A program made the translations under genes and the position numbers. Positions 22,153 to 31,363 of a stretch of 50,144 nt of DNA are shown here, piece after piece. The notes beneath the pieces were generated by a model. That model was given only the letters and a program-made list of their open reading frames with translations. It was not told the origin of the DNA and ran no database searches. The stretch is taken from assembly GCA_017467805.1 (NCBI GenBank), contig JAFUKJ010000082.1, forward strand, positions 1-50,144, in the 5' to 3' direction. The first letter of the stretch is position 1, and every line of letters starts with the position of its first letter. Source of the stretch: Lachnospiraceae bacterium (GTDB lineage Bacteria; Bacillota; Clostridia; Lachnospirales; Lachnospiraceae).

Positions 22153-24615
22153 TTATAACATCTCAGGATACCCTTCCTGTGCCTCCTCAAAGTTCAGATA
22201 TCCATAATACTCTATCGTATTCCCCATAATTTTCTGCGCCAGATTCTCCCCCGCTGTTGCACATGCCACAACATATCTTCCGTATAGCGCCAGCATCTTG
22301 TCAGAATATGTCCCTAGTTCTCCTCGAAGATAGGTCTCATAGGAGGTATCATATGGCATATCTTCACTGGTATGAATGAATCTTGCGTTATCTGCGAGCT
22401 TAGGATATTTTGCTGCAAATTCTTCCATCCAGCTTACCTGCAGCCTGATAATCTCCTCCATAATCGCACGCTTCTCCTGCGAAATCTCTGGAAGTCTGTC
22501 CGCAAACTCTGCGTATTTCTCAGGTGCCGTAGATTCCATCATCCTTGCATACTTTTCCTCTATCATATTTCTCCCAATAGCAAGATTGGTCTTGAACTCA
22601 TAGAGATACTGCATCAGCATATCCTCCGTCCAAGTCTTGTACTGGCTCATTCGCATAATTTTGAAGGTATGCCAGTTGTTCTGACAGCTTGCTCTTCCAC
22701 CTTCATTCTGCACCTTATCAAAGGCCTCAAACTCTGCCTTGGTAATCTCCAAAGCCAATGCCTCTATAATAGCTGTTCTGTCATTTGGTGCCAGCATCTG
22801 TGTTGCATGCATTTGCATTATATCTCCTGCCTGAATCAGCGCATCACTTCTAAATATCATCTCCTGTGTATTGGCATCCAGATAAGGATTTGCCGCCTCC
22901 ACGATATTCTCTGTGGTTAAATACTCTGCAAATATCTGCGCAATCGCCTCTACCACTGTCATCAAATAGTCCGCTGTATCAGGAAGCACTGCAATACCTG
23001 ATAACTGCTCTATCAGCCCACATAATTGCTGTCCATTTACTGTTTGCTCCTTAGCCGCCTGCAATTCAAGTCCCTTATAAAGCCACTTGTCATGTGGTGC
23101 ATATTGATGATTTAACAAATACTGCAACTTCATCGCCTGCTTCATGCATTCAGCCTTGGCAAGCTCCGCTGCCACGAATTGCCCTCTCTTTAGCATTCTT
23201 GGCATATTGTACTGTCCGTTCTGCGAAAAGAGTGCTGCTGCCTGTGCCAGTCTGCGATACCAGACAGCCTTTGGATAGTATGCTTTGAGCTTGTTACGAT
23301 AGCTTGTAAAAATACCCTCTGCATCAGTAAACACCTCACCATTAGTTGCTGCTGCCAAGGCATATTCCTCTACTTCTAACCAATCCTGTATGCTTGGATT
23401 ATCGAATAAGTCTGCTCCCAGAAGCTTCTTATAAAACTCCTCGATAGCCATAACACCTGCTCTGTCACGTCCATGGAAGGTTTCGATTCGCTCTACTCCC
23501 TGATAGCTTGTCGGAAGCTTCTCATATGCCTGCTGTAGTGCTTCTCCAATCTCCTCATAGGTCTTAGCAGTCACCCACATCACAAAGCGAGGACCATAGT
23601 CGTGGTCTCTGGAATATTCGTCATCAAAGCCAAAGCAATCTGAGCCTTTTCCTACAAGTCCTACTGCAATTTTATCCTTGTAGTCAGGAAATTGTGTTTC
23701 TATCATTGGCTTGCCGTATGCTTCGTAATAGCTACGGCAGAGTTGGATGCCGCTTATCCATTTTTCCATATCTGTATCATGTTCTTGTGTCTGATTCATA
23801 ATATCTGACACGTCTTTTCCTCGCATCAGCTCCTGAATATACTCAATATTCTCTGTCAGCCTCTGATACTGTGTATTCTCTGTACCAAGATATTTTTCTA
23901 CACAGTTACGGCTCTTTTCAAACATCTCAATCGCCTGCTCATACTCCGCTTTCTTATAATACAAGCCCCCTAATGCCGCTACTGCCGCGCTATAGTGCGC
24001 ATCATCTACATTTATCTCTTCAAAGATTCTAACTGCTTCATTAGCATACTCAATAGCAATATCATTCTCGTCTAAAGCAATACAGGTATTCGCAAGATTC
24101 GCATAGGTTACAGCTACCTCGAACGCCATATTTTCCTTCTTCTTCACAATATCAAGAGCCTTCAGTAGCTGCTCCTTTGCCTTATCAAACTCCTGCTTCT
24201 CCTGATATAAAAGGCTTAAATTGTTATACAGGCTTGCAAAGTAAACATCATCAGGCTCAAGCTTTGCACTATAAATTGGAAATACCCTCTGATAATACAG
24301 ATAGGACTCCTCTAACAAGCCTGCTGCTCTGTGTGCATTTGCTACATTTAATAATGTCGTTGCAAACGGAACTGTGTCCTCATACCCAAGCCCCTCTAAA
24401 AGCTCTATCGCATCATGACAATAACCGATTGACTTATCATACTGTCCCGTTTCACGATAAAGTCCTATCATTTCATTATATAACACAGGAAGCACGTCAA
24501 ACTCTCCTCGTTCTCCTGCTTCCTTACATTTTTCTTCCAAAAATGCCTCTATCTCCTGTGTCTTTCCTGATAGAAACATCTGATTCAATTCTTCCATAAT
24601 CTGTCTGATATCCAT
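22153..24615 (-). CDS. TPR-DUF4037-DUF4125 multidomain protein
   Basis: An 820-residue cytoplasmic protein. Residues ~1-260 are tetratricopeptide-type helical repeats (FATTLLNVANAHRAAGLLEES, NNLSLLYQEKQEFDKAKEQL, TYANLANTCIALDENDIAIEY). The middle contains a nucleotidyltransferase-like DUF4037 region with GLVGKGSDCFGFDDEYSRDHD, in which the G-S-D plus acidic residues resemble a polymerase-beta-type active site. The C-terminal ~200 residues match DUF4125 (SWMEEFAAKYPKLADNARF, DTSYETYLRGELGTYS). AAGGGG 6 bases before the ATG at 24615 sets the start. The function of this family is unknown; a nucleotidyl or small-molecule transferase is suggested only by the motif. Confidence 0.8.
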   Translation of the reverse strand: MDIRQIMEELNQMFLSGKTQEIEAFLEEKCKEAGERGEFDVLPVLYNEMIGLYRETGQYDKSIGYCHDAIELLEGLGYEDTVPFATTLLNVANAHRAAGLLEESYLYYQRVFPIYSAKLEPDDVYFASLYNNLSLLYQEKQEFDKAKEQLLKALDIVKKKENMAFEVAVTYANLANTCIALDENDIAIEYANEAVRIFEEINVDDAHYSAAVAALGGLYYKKAEYEQAIEMFEKSRNCVEKYLGTENTQYQRLTENIEYIQELMRGKDVSDIMNQTQEHDTDMEKWISGIQLCRSYYEAYGKPMIETQFPDYKDKIAVGLVGKGSDCFGFDDEYSRDHDYGPRFVMWVTAKTYEEIGEALQQAYEKLPTSYQGVERIETFHGRDRAGVMAIEEFYKKLLGADLFDNPSIQDWLEVEEYALAAATNGEVFTDAEGIFTSYRNKLKAYYPKAVWYRRLAQAAALFSQNGQYNMPRMLKRGQFVAAELAKAECMKQAMKLQYLLNHQYAPHDKWLYKGLELQAAKEQTVNGQQLCGLIEQLSGIAVLPDTADYLMTVVEAIAQIFAEYLTTENIVEAANPYLDANTQEMIFRSDALIQAGDIMQMHATQMLAPNDRTAIIEALALEITKAEFEAFDKVQNEGGRASCQNNWHTFKIMRMSQYKTWTEDMLMQYLYEFKTNLAIGRNMIEEKYARMMESTAPEKYAEFADRLPEISQEKRAIMEEIIRLQVSWMEEFAAKYPKLADNARFIHTSEDMPYDTSYETYLRGELGTYSDKMLALYGRYVVACATAGENLAQKIMGNTIEYYGYLNFEEAQEGYPEML

Positions 24616-24713
24616 AGCTGTCCCCTTCTTAATATGTTTCTGCATCCGCAGATTGTATTACCTTTCCATCCCTTTCAGTATATACAAAAAGTCGGATTTT
24701 TCATAGTCATTTT

Positions 24714-26759
24714 TCATTGCATCACAAACAGTTCATGCAGTGCGCGGGTTGCGGCTACATAAAGTTGCTTGGCAAGCTTCGGGTTGTCCTTATAGCTCTT
24801 CATGTCAGGCTTCCAGAGGACAACTGCATCAAACTCAAGTCCCTTGGTTTCCTTAACAGATAAAACCATAACGCCTTTAGAAAAGCCACTCTTAGAAGCC
24901 TCTACCATATCCAGGTAGCTATGAAGCTTGCCTGAGATTTCCTCAGCCTCTTCTTTCGTCATACAGATAACAGCAATCGTCTCATACCCCTTCTTACGCA
25001 TATCTTCTACAATATCTACAGTAAGTCCCAGTGCTTCTTCCTTGGATATACTGTCCACATAATGCACAGGCTCTCCATGACGAATCACAGGCTCAATCTT
25101 ATACGCGCCCTTAGAGGCTCTGTCCAAAATAGTTCCCGCAAACTCTGAGATTTCGATAGTATTACGATAGCTCTTTGCCAACACCTTGAAGTCATCTGTT
25201 TCCTCCGCAAATATTTTCTGACACATATCACGCCAATCATTCATACCGCACTCGTAATTTACGTTCTGCGATACATCACCCATAATCGTGAAAAAACACT
25301 GCGGTAATACCGTCCTGAGCGCATAATAAACAATTGGTCCAAAGTCCTGCGCTTCATCTATAAACATCTGCCCAAACTCCTCATCAGGCTTCTTCTGCAA
25401 AGCTCGATAGTAAATAATTACCATTGCCGCTACATCATACACATCAAAGATACCCCTATGAATGCGCTCCAGCACTGGTGTCATATCTATATAATATGCC
25501 TTTCCATAGGCATCCAAAAACATCTCGTAAAGGTTCACTACACCGCCCTTATACTGATACTTACTAAAATAATTCTTATATTCTGCCAGCTTTCGTCTAA
25601 AGATTCCCACCTCGTCACGTCCAACACACTGCAGCTTAATTCTTGCGCGCAGTCTCTCGTCCAAGGTAGTCAAAAGCCTGTTAATCGAATAATCAGGATT
25701 ACTATTGATGAAGTTATCATTATTCTTCTGAGACAAAAGATTGCCGATTTCCTCATCATAGACTACACAATTAGCAAGAATCCTCTTTCGCAGTTTGCTA
25801 AGATATAGCTCAAGCTCACTGGCAAAGAGCATCTTACTCTTCCATGCATAGGCTGGTTCAGGCTCTACCAGCTTGAACTTCTTCTTCCATTCCTTCTTCA
25901 ACAAATAGCACAGAAGCTCATCCATACGCATATGCTTCACATCAGGAACATCAAGCTCTGGCAGGCCGCCCGTAATATAATCAATCAGGATATCGCTTCC
26001 ACCTACGATACAGAACTCATTAGAGGTAAAACGTTCCTTATAATTGTACATAATGTAAGAAATGCGGTGCATCGCAACCGTAGTCTTACCGCTCCCTGCC
26101 ACTCCCTGCACGATGATATTGTGAAAAGGATTCGCTCGGATAATCTCATTCTGCTCCTTCTGAATGGTTGCAATGATATCGCCTAACACCGCATCCCTGT
26201 TCTTACTTAAGTATTTCACAAGAAGCTCATCATTGGCCGCCACGTCGCTGTCATAGAAGCCAATCAGCTTACCGCCGTCAATATCATAGGTTCGCTTGAG
26301 GTTCAGATCAATGTGATATACTCTGCCGTCAGGAATGGAATAAGTACCCTCGCCCAGCTCATTTTCATAATAAACCGTCGCAATCGGTGCTCGCCAATCC
26401 ACAATCGCCACATTAGTCTTATCCTTTTGTACACCATTCTTACCGATGTAAATGGATTCAAACATTCGCTCATCCAGATTCTTGTAATCAATTCGCCCGA
26501 AAAATGGCTTTTCATAGGCAGCCTGATTCTTCCGAAGCTGATTCTTACTATGCTCCTCCAAGCTCTTTGAGGTAAACATCTGGTCATATAGCTCCACGTT
26601 ACCGCTTTGCACCTCATCAAAAAGTGCCTGCGTTTCCTTATGCCGCTCCTCTACCTGCTGCTCATACATGGCAATATTTTCCCGTATCAGCCTGCGGCAC
26701 TCCTCCAAATGTTCCTCTTCCTTACGTCTTACTACCTGATTCATTCCTTGTTGTTCCAT
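24714..26759 (-). CDS. HelD-type UvrD/Rep-family helicase
   Basis: A 681-residue superfamily 1 ATPase. A long N-terminal coiled coil (residues ~10-95) precedes GRIDY...ERMFESIYIGKNGV and VDWRAPIATVYYENELG, both typical of HelD. The Walker A is GVAGSGKTTVAMHR, Walker B FIDEAQDFG, then AKSYRN and VKETKGLEFDAVVLW, and AATRALHELFV is near the end. HelD proteins bind RNA polymerase and recycle stalled complexes; some give rifamycin tolerance. AAGGAGG precedes the ATG. An AT-rich leader of about 175 bases lies in front. Confidence 0.88.
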   Translation of the reverse strand: MEQQGMNQVVRRKEEEHLEECRRLIRENIAMYEQQVEERHKETQALFDEVQSGNVELYDQMFTSKSLEEHSKNQLRKNQAAYEKPFFGRIDYKNLDERMFESIYIGKNGVQKDKTNVAIVDWRAPIATVYYENELGEGTYSIPDGRVYHIDLNLKRTYDIDGGKLIGFYDSDVAANDELLVKYLSKNRDAVLGDIIATIQKEQNEIIRANPFHNIIVQGVAGSGKTTVAMHRISYIMYNYKERFTSNEFCIVGGSDILIDYITGGLPELDVPDVKHMRMDELLCYLLKKEWKKKFKLVEPEPAYAWKSKMLFASELELYLSKLRKRILANCVVYDEEIGNLLSQKNNDNFINSNPDYSINRLLTTLDERLRARIKLQCVGRDEVGIFRRKLAEYKNYFSKYQYKGGVVNLYEMFLDAYGKAYYIDMTPVLERIHRGIFDVYDVAAMVIIYYRALQKKPDEEFGQMFIDEAQDFGPIVYYALRTVLPQCFFTIMGDVSQNVNYECGMNDWRDMCQKIFAEETDDFKVLAKSYRNTIEISEFAGTILDRASKGAYKIEPVIRHGEPVHYVDSISKEEALGLTVDIVEDMRKKGYETIAVICMTKEEAEEISGKLHSYLDMVEASKSGFSKGVMVLSVKETKGLEFDAVVLWKPDMKSYKDNPKLAKQLYVAATRALHELFVMQ

Positions 26760-26934
26760 ACGTCCTCCTTAGTGGTATTCCACTTTCCACAAGCACTTCC
26801 CAAGCTTCGACGTCACTACCTGGGGTTACCTGTTCGAGTTTAATTATCTGCTACATCTATAAGTATATCGGAAAAGAAATTTATTACTAGACTTTTATTT
26901 CAAAGTATGGTAAGGTGTATATGATAGTTGTATC

Positions 26935-26968
26935 AAAGGCACACTTTAGTTAACTAAAGTGTGCCTTT
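26935..26968. terminator. Perfect 34-base palindrome
   Basis: AAAGGCACACTTTAGTT is followed at once by its exact reverse complement (no loop), then T-rich TCTTTCT on the + strand. It lies in the gap between helD and the MATE gene, both on the minus strand. It could back up the MATE terminator, end an unannotated + strand transcript, or be a protein-binding dyad. Confidence 0.5.
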
Positions 26969-26982
26969 TCTTTCTCCTCCGC

Positions 26983-27005
26983 AAAAAGAGCAGCTTAAGC
27001 TGCCC
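26983..27005 (-). terminator. Intrinsic terminator of the MATE gene
   Basis: The minus-strand hairpin GGGCAGC-TTAA-GCTGCTC is followed by TTTTTGC, 14 bases after the stop codon. Confidence 0.8.
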
Positions 27006-27018
27006 TTCAAAACAAATC

Positions 27019-28380
27019 TTATTCATCCGCAGGTAATCTGCGTATATATCGTAACACCAATGGCACCGCTACTATAAATGCAAGCACATCTGCCACCGTC
27101 TGAGACACTTGAATGCCCGTCAAGCCGATTACTCCCTCCAAAATAATCAAAGTCGGAATAAAGAATAATCCGCTTCTAAGCAGAGAAAAGAAGCTGGCAA
27201 GCTTATTCTCTCCTACGCTCTGGAACAGCATGGACGCACAAATCGTCACAGGCTGGAAGAATAACGCCACCAATTGAAAACGAAGTGCCTGCGTACCAAT
27301 CTCAATTACCTGCACATCATCTCTAAAGATTCCGACTAAACTTCCTGAGATAAAGAAAGCTATTACCGCCAAAGTTCCCAGCAACACCTCTCCAGCTCCC
27401 CATGTGAAGAAGAACGCTTTCTTCACTCTGGAATACTTCTTCGCGCCATAGTTAAAGCCTGCTACAGGCTGGAATCCCTGACCGATTCCTAAGCCAACTG
27501 CAAAAATAAAGAAGCACAGACGATTCACAATCGACATCGCTGCAACTGCTGCATCTCCATATCCACCTGCAAGGCCATTCAGCACCATAGTCGAAATACT
27601 GTTCAAGCCCTGACGCAGAAGACTCGGGAAACCTGTCTTCACTACATCTGTAATACCTCTTGGATTCTTTGTAATTGCCGTAATCGCAATCTTCGACTGC
27701 GTCTTACCGCGAAGAAACATACTTAATAAAATACAAAAGCTGACACACTGTGAAAGTGCTGTCGATAAGCCTGCTCCTGCGATTCCCATATCAAAACCAG
27801 AAATAAGAATCGGGTCGCCAATCATATTCAATAAACCACCTGTAACCAGACCAATCATAGCAAGATTTGCCTTGCCTTCATATCGAAGAATATTATTTAG
27901 AACAAAGCTTGCCATCATAACAGGCGCAGCCATCAATATGTATCTTCCATAATCTCTTGCATATGGTAGAATCGTGTCCGTACTACCAAGCAACAGCATC
28001 AGCGGGTCAATAAAAATCAATCCCAGTACGCCAATCACAACTCCTAAAAATAATGCCGTAAAAAAGCTCAGGGAAGCTGTAACCTTTGCACTTTCCACAT
28101 CCTGATTACCAAGTCTTCTGGAAATAATACTTCCTGCACCCTGTCCAAGCATAAAGCCGAATGCCTGAATAATCGCCATCAGTCCAAATACGATACCAAC
28201 CGCACCACTGGCACTGTTACCAAGAGCACTTACAAAATAAGTATCTGCCATATTATAAATATTGGTTACCAGCATACTGATTGTCGTTGGAATCCCCAGC
28301 ATAATAACCAGCTTAGACACAGGTGTCTGCGTCATCTTCTCATACTGCGTCATCTGCGCAGCCTTACTACTCCTACTCAT
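27019..28380 (-). CDS. MATE family multidrug/metabolite exporter
   Basis: A 453-residue protein with twelve hydrophobic segments and the MATE internal repeat: first half MLGIPTTISMLVTNIYNMADTYFV and GQGAGSIISRRLG, second half GFPSLLRQGLNSISTMVLNG and GIGQGFQPVAGFNYGAKKYSRV. MATE proteins export cationic compounds using Na+ or H+ gradients. The ATG at 28380 has AGGAGG 10 bases upstream; an ATG at 28401 is an alternative. It is divergent from the GntR-ABC operon and shares its 270-base intergenic region. Confidence 0.9.
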   Translation of the reverse strand: MSRSSKAAQMTQYEKMTQTPVSKLVIMLGIPTTISMLVTNIYNMADTYFVSALGNSASGAVGIVFGLMAIIQAFGFMLGQGAGSIISRRLGNQDVESAKVTASLSFFTALFLGVVIGVLGLIFIDPLMLLLGSTDTILPYARDYGRYILMAAPVMMASFVLNNILRYEGKANLAMIGLVTGGLLNMIGDPILISGFDMGIAGAGLSTALSQCVSFCILLSMFLRGKTQSKIAITAITKNPRGITDVVKTGFPSLLRQGLNSISTMVLNGLAGGYGDAAVAAMSIVNRLCFFIFAVGLGIGQGFQPVAGFNYGAKKYSRVKKAFFFTWGAGEVLLGTLAVIAFFISGSLVGIFRDDVQVIEIGTQALRFQLVALFFQPVTICASMLFQSVGENKLASFFSLLRSGLFFIPTLIILEGVIGLTGIQVSQTVADVLAFIVAVPLVLRYIRRLPADE

Positions 28381-28518
28381 ACCTAATGAACCTCCTACCA
28401 TCAAATTATAAACCTTCCTTTCATTTATGTAAACTTTTCAATAGTAACAAATTCCAGTAAAATCAATGCTTTCAGACATTTCTTCCAAATCTCTCGAAAA
28501 TTTTTTCATAAAAATGTG

Positions 28519-28547
28519 TTGACAGGTTACCCAATTAGTTGTATGGT
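28519..28547 (+). promoter_or_regulatory. Sigma-A promoter of the GntR-ABC operon
   Basis: A perfect TTGACA (28519-28524), a 17-base spacer and TATGGT (28542-28547), 105 bases before the gntR ATG. The -10 overlaps a 24-base dyad. Confidence 0.75.
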
Positions 28548-28568
28548 TAATTACATAAGTAATGAACC
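28545..28568. promoter_or_regulatory. Probable GntR/YtrA operator
   Basis: Arms GGTTAATTAC and GTAATGAACC around ATAA are symmetric at 9 of 10 positions. The dyad covers the end of the -10 and the expected transcription start, so binding of the downstream GntR-type protein would block initiation. Autorepression is the usual arrangement for YtrA-type operons. Confidence 0.65.
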
Positions 28569-28652
28569 TACGAACCCAAACATGATTTAGGGACATCGTT
28601 ATCTGGTAATCAAATATTCAAGTAATAAAATTATAAGAAACGGAGGAGCGCA

Positions 28653-29018
28653 ATGAACGAATATCTGAATCAGGAAAAGTCCATCTATCTTCAGATAAGC
28701 GAAATGATTGAAACCGATATTCTGCGTGATATTTTGCTAGAGGAGGAGAAGGTACCGAGTACGAATGAGCTGGCTAAGCTCTACTCCATCAATCCTGCAA
28801 CAGCGGCAAAGGGAATCAACCTACTGGTAGATTCGGGAATCCTATACAAGAAAAGAGGTATCGGTATGTTTGTAGCAACAGGCGCCAAGGCGCAGATTCG
28901 TGAGCGAAGAAAAGAAGAATTTTACGAGCATTACCTGCAGGCTATTTTGCAGGAGGCCTTACACTTAGGCATCAGCAAGGAAGAATTAATTGAAATGATA
29001 CAGCAATCAAAGAACTAA
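28653..29018 (+). CDS. GntR family regulator, YtrA subfamily
   Basis: A 121-residue repressor with a winged helix at residues ~8-75 (IYLQISEMIETDIL, EKVPSTNELAKLYSINPATAAKGINLLVDSGILYKKRGIGMFV). The short helical tail (RKEEFYEHYLQAILQEALHLGIS) replaces the large effector domain of other GntR proteins. This is the YtrA layout, commonly found next to ABC transporters that respond to cell-wall-active peptides. GGAGGAG precedes the ATG. It is the first gene of the operon, with a dyad over its promoter. Confidence 0.9.
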   Translation: MNEYLNQEKSIYLQISEMIETDILRDILLEEEKVPSTNELAKLYSINPATAAKGINLLVDSGILYKKRGIGMFVATGAKAQIRERRKEEFYEHYLQAILQEALHLGISKEELIEMIQQSKN

Positions 29019-29033
29019 GAGGGAATGAGAGAT

Positions 29034-29924
29034 ATGAGCGATTTTAAATTAGTATGTAATGACATTGTAAAGAAATATGGTAAGAAAGAGATTCTCCACA
29101 ACATTGATTTAGAAATTGAGCCTGGTAAAATCTACGGCTTAATCGGAAGAAACGGCGCAGGCAAGACTACATTGCTCTCTGTTTTATCCGCACAGACACC
29201 AGCCACCTCAGGTAATGTAACCTACAGCGGTATGCAGGTATGGGAGAATCAGGAAGCACTTGACCACATCTGCTTCTCACGAGAGTTAAATGCAGTATCT
29301 GCTTATGGCCCTAATAACCTCAAGGTAAAAGATTATTTTGAAGCTGCAGAAGCCTTCTTCCCTAACTGGGATAAAGAAATGGCAAAACGCCTTTGCAAGG
29401 AGTTCGGTCTTGAAGAGAAGAAGAAAATCAGCAAGCTATCAAAGGGTATGATGTCCATGGTTACCATCATCGTAGCTCTTGCAAGCAAAGCCGACATTAC
29501 CTTCATGGATGAGCCTGTCGCAGGACTTGATATCGTTGCCAGAGACCAGTTCTATAGAGAGTTGTTAAATGAATATACAGAGACAGGAAGAACCTTCGTA
29601 GTTTCTACACATATTATTGAAGAGGCTGCCGACTTATTCGAAGAGACCATTCTTATCAAGGATGGAAATATTCTTCTGAAAGAAAACACCTTAGAGCTTT
29701 TAGAGCGTGCATATCATATCAGTGGCAAGGCTGATGTTGTGGATGAATTCTTAAAAGGCTTAACTGCTTACCGAATTGAGAATATTGGCAGAAGCAAGGG
29801 TGCTACTGTTCTCCTGAATCCTGGTCAGGAGCTTCCAACAGGCTTTGATGTTACAGTACAGCCTGTAAGTCTTCAGAATTTATTTGTTGCTTTATGCGGT
29901 TCAGATACTGCAAGCGGAATGTGA
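29034..29924 (+). CDS. ABC transporter ATP-binding protein (YtrB-like)
   Basis: A 296-residue ATPase. Walker A is GRNGAGKTT, the signature is degenerate (LSKGMMSM instead of LSGGQ), Walker B FMDEPVAGLD, and the switch His is in VVSTHIIEEA. A ~70-residue C-terminal extension follows. Two ATGs are possible (29025 and 29034); the second is 10 bases after GAGGG and the first only one base, so the second is chosen. The next two genes supply its likely membrane partners. Confidence 0.88.
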   Translation: MSDFKLVCNDIVKKYGKKEILHNIDLEIEPGKIYGLIGRNGAGKTTLLSVLSAQTPATSGNVTYSGMQVWENQEALDHICFSRELNAVSAYGPNNLKVKDYFEAAEAFFPNWDKEMAKRLCKEFGLEEKKKISKLSKGMMSMVTIIVALASKADITFMDEPVAGLDIVARDQFYRELLNEYTETGRTFVVSTHIIEEAADLFEETILIKDGNILLKENTLELLERAYHISGKADVVDEFLKGLTAYRIENIGRSKGATVLLNPGQELPTGFDVTVQPVSLQNLFVALCGSDTASGM

Positions 29925-29931
29925 GGAATCT

Positions 29932-30606
29932 ATGAATAGAACATTTAGAAATATCAAATACATATTCCTTCAGGCACAGGTTATTTTCGCCTTTGCAGCT
30001 GTACTTGGGATTATTCTCATGCTTATGTTTGAAGGTTTTATGAACTTAAAGAATGGCTTTCAGTTAGAAAACATTATCAGCACCGCCTCCTTTAATATTC
30101 CTTTATTAGGAATCCTGACCATCGCTTTGGTATTAGGAAGCTACTATCAGCTGCTGTGTCCTTTCTATCTGACCTTCTCCACCACGAGAAAAGCGATTTA
30201 CCTTATTTTGAAGGCACTTGCATGGGGACCTGTACTGGAGTTAATTCTGGTAAGTCTGATTCTATTGATTTTTGTTGAACCTTCCACGAAAGCAACAATC
30301 ATTAGCAGTTACCCTGGATTAATCGGGATTACTTTTATCGGCTTATCCTTTGGCGAATTGATGGGTGTTATCAGTCTTCGATATGCTAAATTCGGTCGAA
30401 TCTTTCCTGCAATTTTAGGCGGTATCGCAGGTGGTGTCGGAGGATTCTGTGGCAGCTTTTTAGCAGATGTAGGAAGCGTAAGAATCATTTCCATGGCAGC
30501 CGTAATTGCCAAATATGCACATATATTTTTAATTATCGGTATTGTGCTTTATCTGATTGCAAATATTGCAGTATACCGCATTCTTAAGAAATTATCAGCA
30601 CACTAA
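29932..30606 (+). CDS. ABC transporter membrane subunit
   Basis: A 224-residue protein with six hydrophobic segments and little else, beginning NRTFRNIKYIFLQAQVIFAF. GAGG lies 5 bases before the ATG and 7 bases separate it from the ATPase stop codon. FLTFSTTRKAIYL, a charged segment between helices, matches the SxxxTRK pattern common in Firmicutes ABC-2-like permeases. It is a probable permease half of the upstream ATPase. Confidence 0.75.
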   Translation: MNRTFRNIKYIFLQAQVIFAFAAVLGIILMLMFEGFMNLKNGFQLENIISTASFNIPLLGILTIALVLGSYYQLLCPFYLTFSTTRKAIYLILKALAWGPVLELILVSLILLIFVEPSTKATIISSYPGLIGITFIGLSFGELMGVISLRYAKFGRIFPAILGGIAGGVGGFCGSFLADVGSVRIISMAAVIAKYAHIFLIIGIVLYLIANIAVYRILKKLSAH

Positions 30607-30618
30607 AGGAGATTACCT

Positions 30619-31329
30619 ATGTTGAAAGATATATTAAAACGTTATCGTCTACATATGACAACCCTCTATATGACGCTCGGCATGATTTGGGGAATGGCAC
30701 TGTTTGGTATTATACTTTTCGAAATCATTATGCAGGTTGCGATTCATAACGGAAAAGAACCCGAAACCTTCCAAATGGCATTCCTAATGGCATTTATTAT
30801 GTATTTCGGTGCAGCCATATTTGCAGGCAGTATTTCAAGCTACACCAGTTTTAACACTGCTATTTCCATGGGATGCACCAGAAAAAACTATATTATCATG
30901 CGAACCATATTCTTGTTTATAACAAACCTATTCGGAATTCTTTCCGTATGTGCAATATACGGACTGGAGATGCTCTATCTGAACTGGCATTGGAAGGGTT
31001 ACACATTGGAAGTAGACCTACATTTCCTAATGAATCCGCTTCTGCTCTTCATCTTATGGATTGCAGGAACCATACTTCCTTTCTTTATCAGTGCTTTGAC
31101 ACTTCGATTCGGAAAGGTTATATCCATCATCACTTATACAATATGGTTAATCGGTTGCTTAAGCTTTGCGCATATAGATGAATTTATTCATTCAGAGAAT
31201 CCGCTCCTGCTTGTTCGAATTTTCCAGACTCTGCAGCCTTACCAATGGAGCTTAATACTCATCGCGATATGCGCAGTACTTTACATGATAACTTACAGAA
31301 TTTATAAAAAACAGGCAGTTGTTGCCTAA
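30619..31329 (+). CDS. ABC transporter membrane subunit
   Basis: A 236-residue six-helix membrane protein. FNTAISMGCTRKNYIIMRTIF carries the same SxGxTRK-type cytoplasmic motif as the preceding gene, so the two are probably a heterodimeric permease. AAAGGAG lies 7 bases before the ATG, and the gene follows its neighbour by 12 bases. Confidence 0.75.
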   Translation: MLKDILKRYRLHMTTLYMTLGMIWGMALFGIILFEIIMQVAIHNGKEPETFQMAFLMAFIMYFGAAIFAGSISSYTSFNTAISMGCTRKNYIIMRTIFLFITNLFGILSVCAIYGLEMLYLNWHWKGYTLEVDLHFLMNPLLLFILWIAGTILPFFISALTLRFGKVISIITYTIWLIGCLSFAHIDEFIHSENPLLLVRIFQTLQPYQWSLILIAICAVLYMITYRIYKKQAVVA

Positions 31330-31363
31330 ATAACGCACAATACATTGAGAGAGGAAATTAACT

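Noticed and set aside
26762-26860. tRNA-like string (GTTCGAG) before helD
   Set aside because: No cloverleaf can be drawn: acceptor and anticodon stems are missing.
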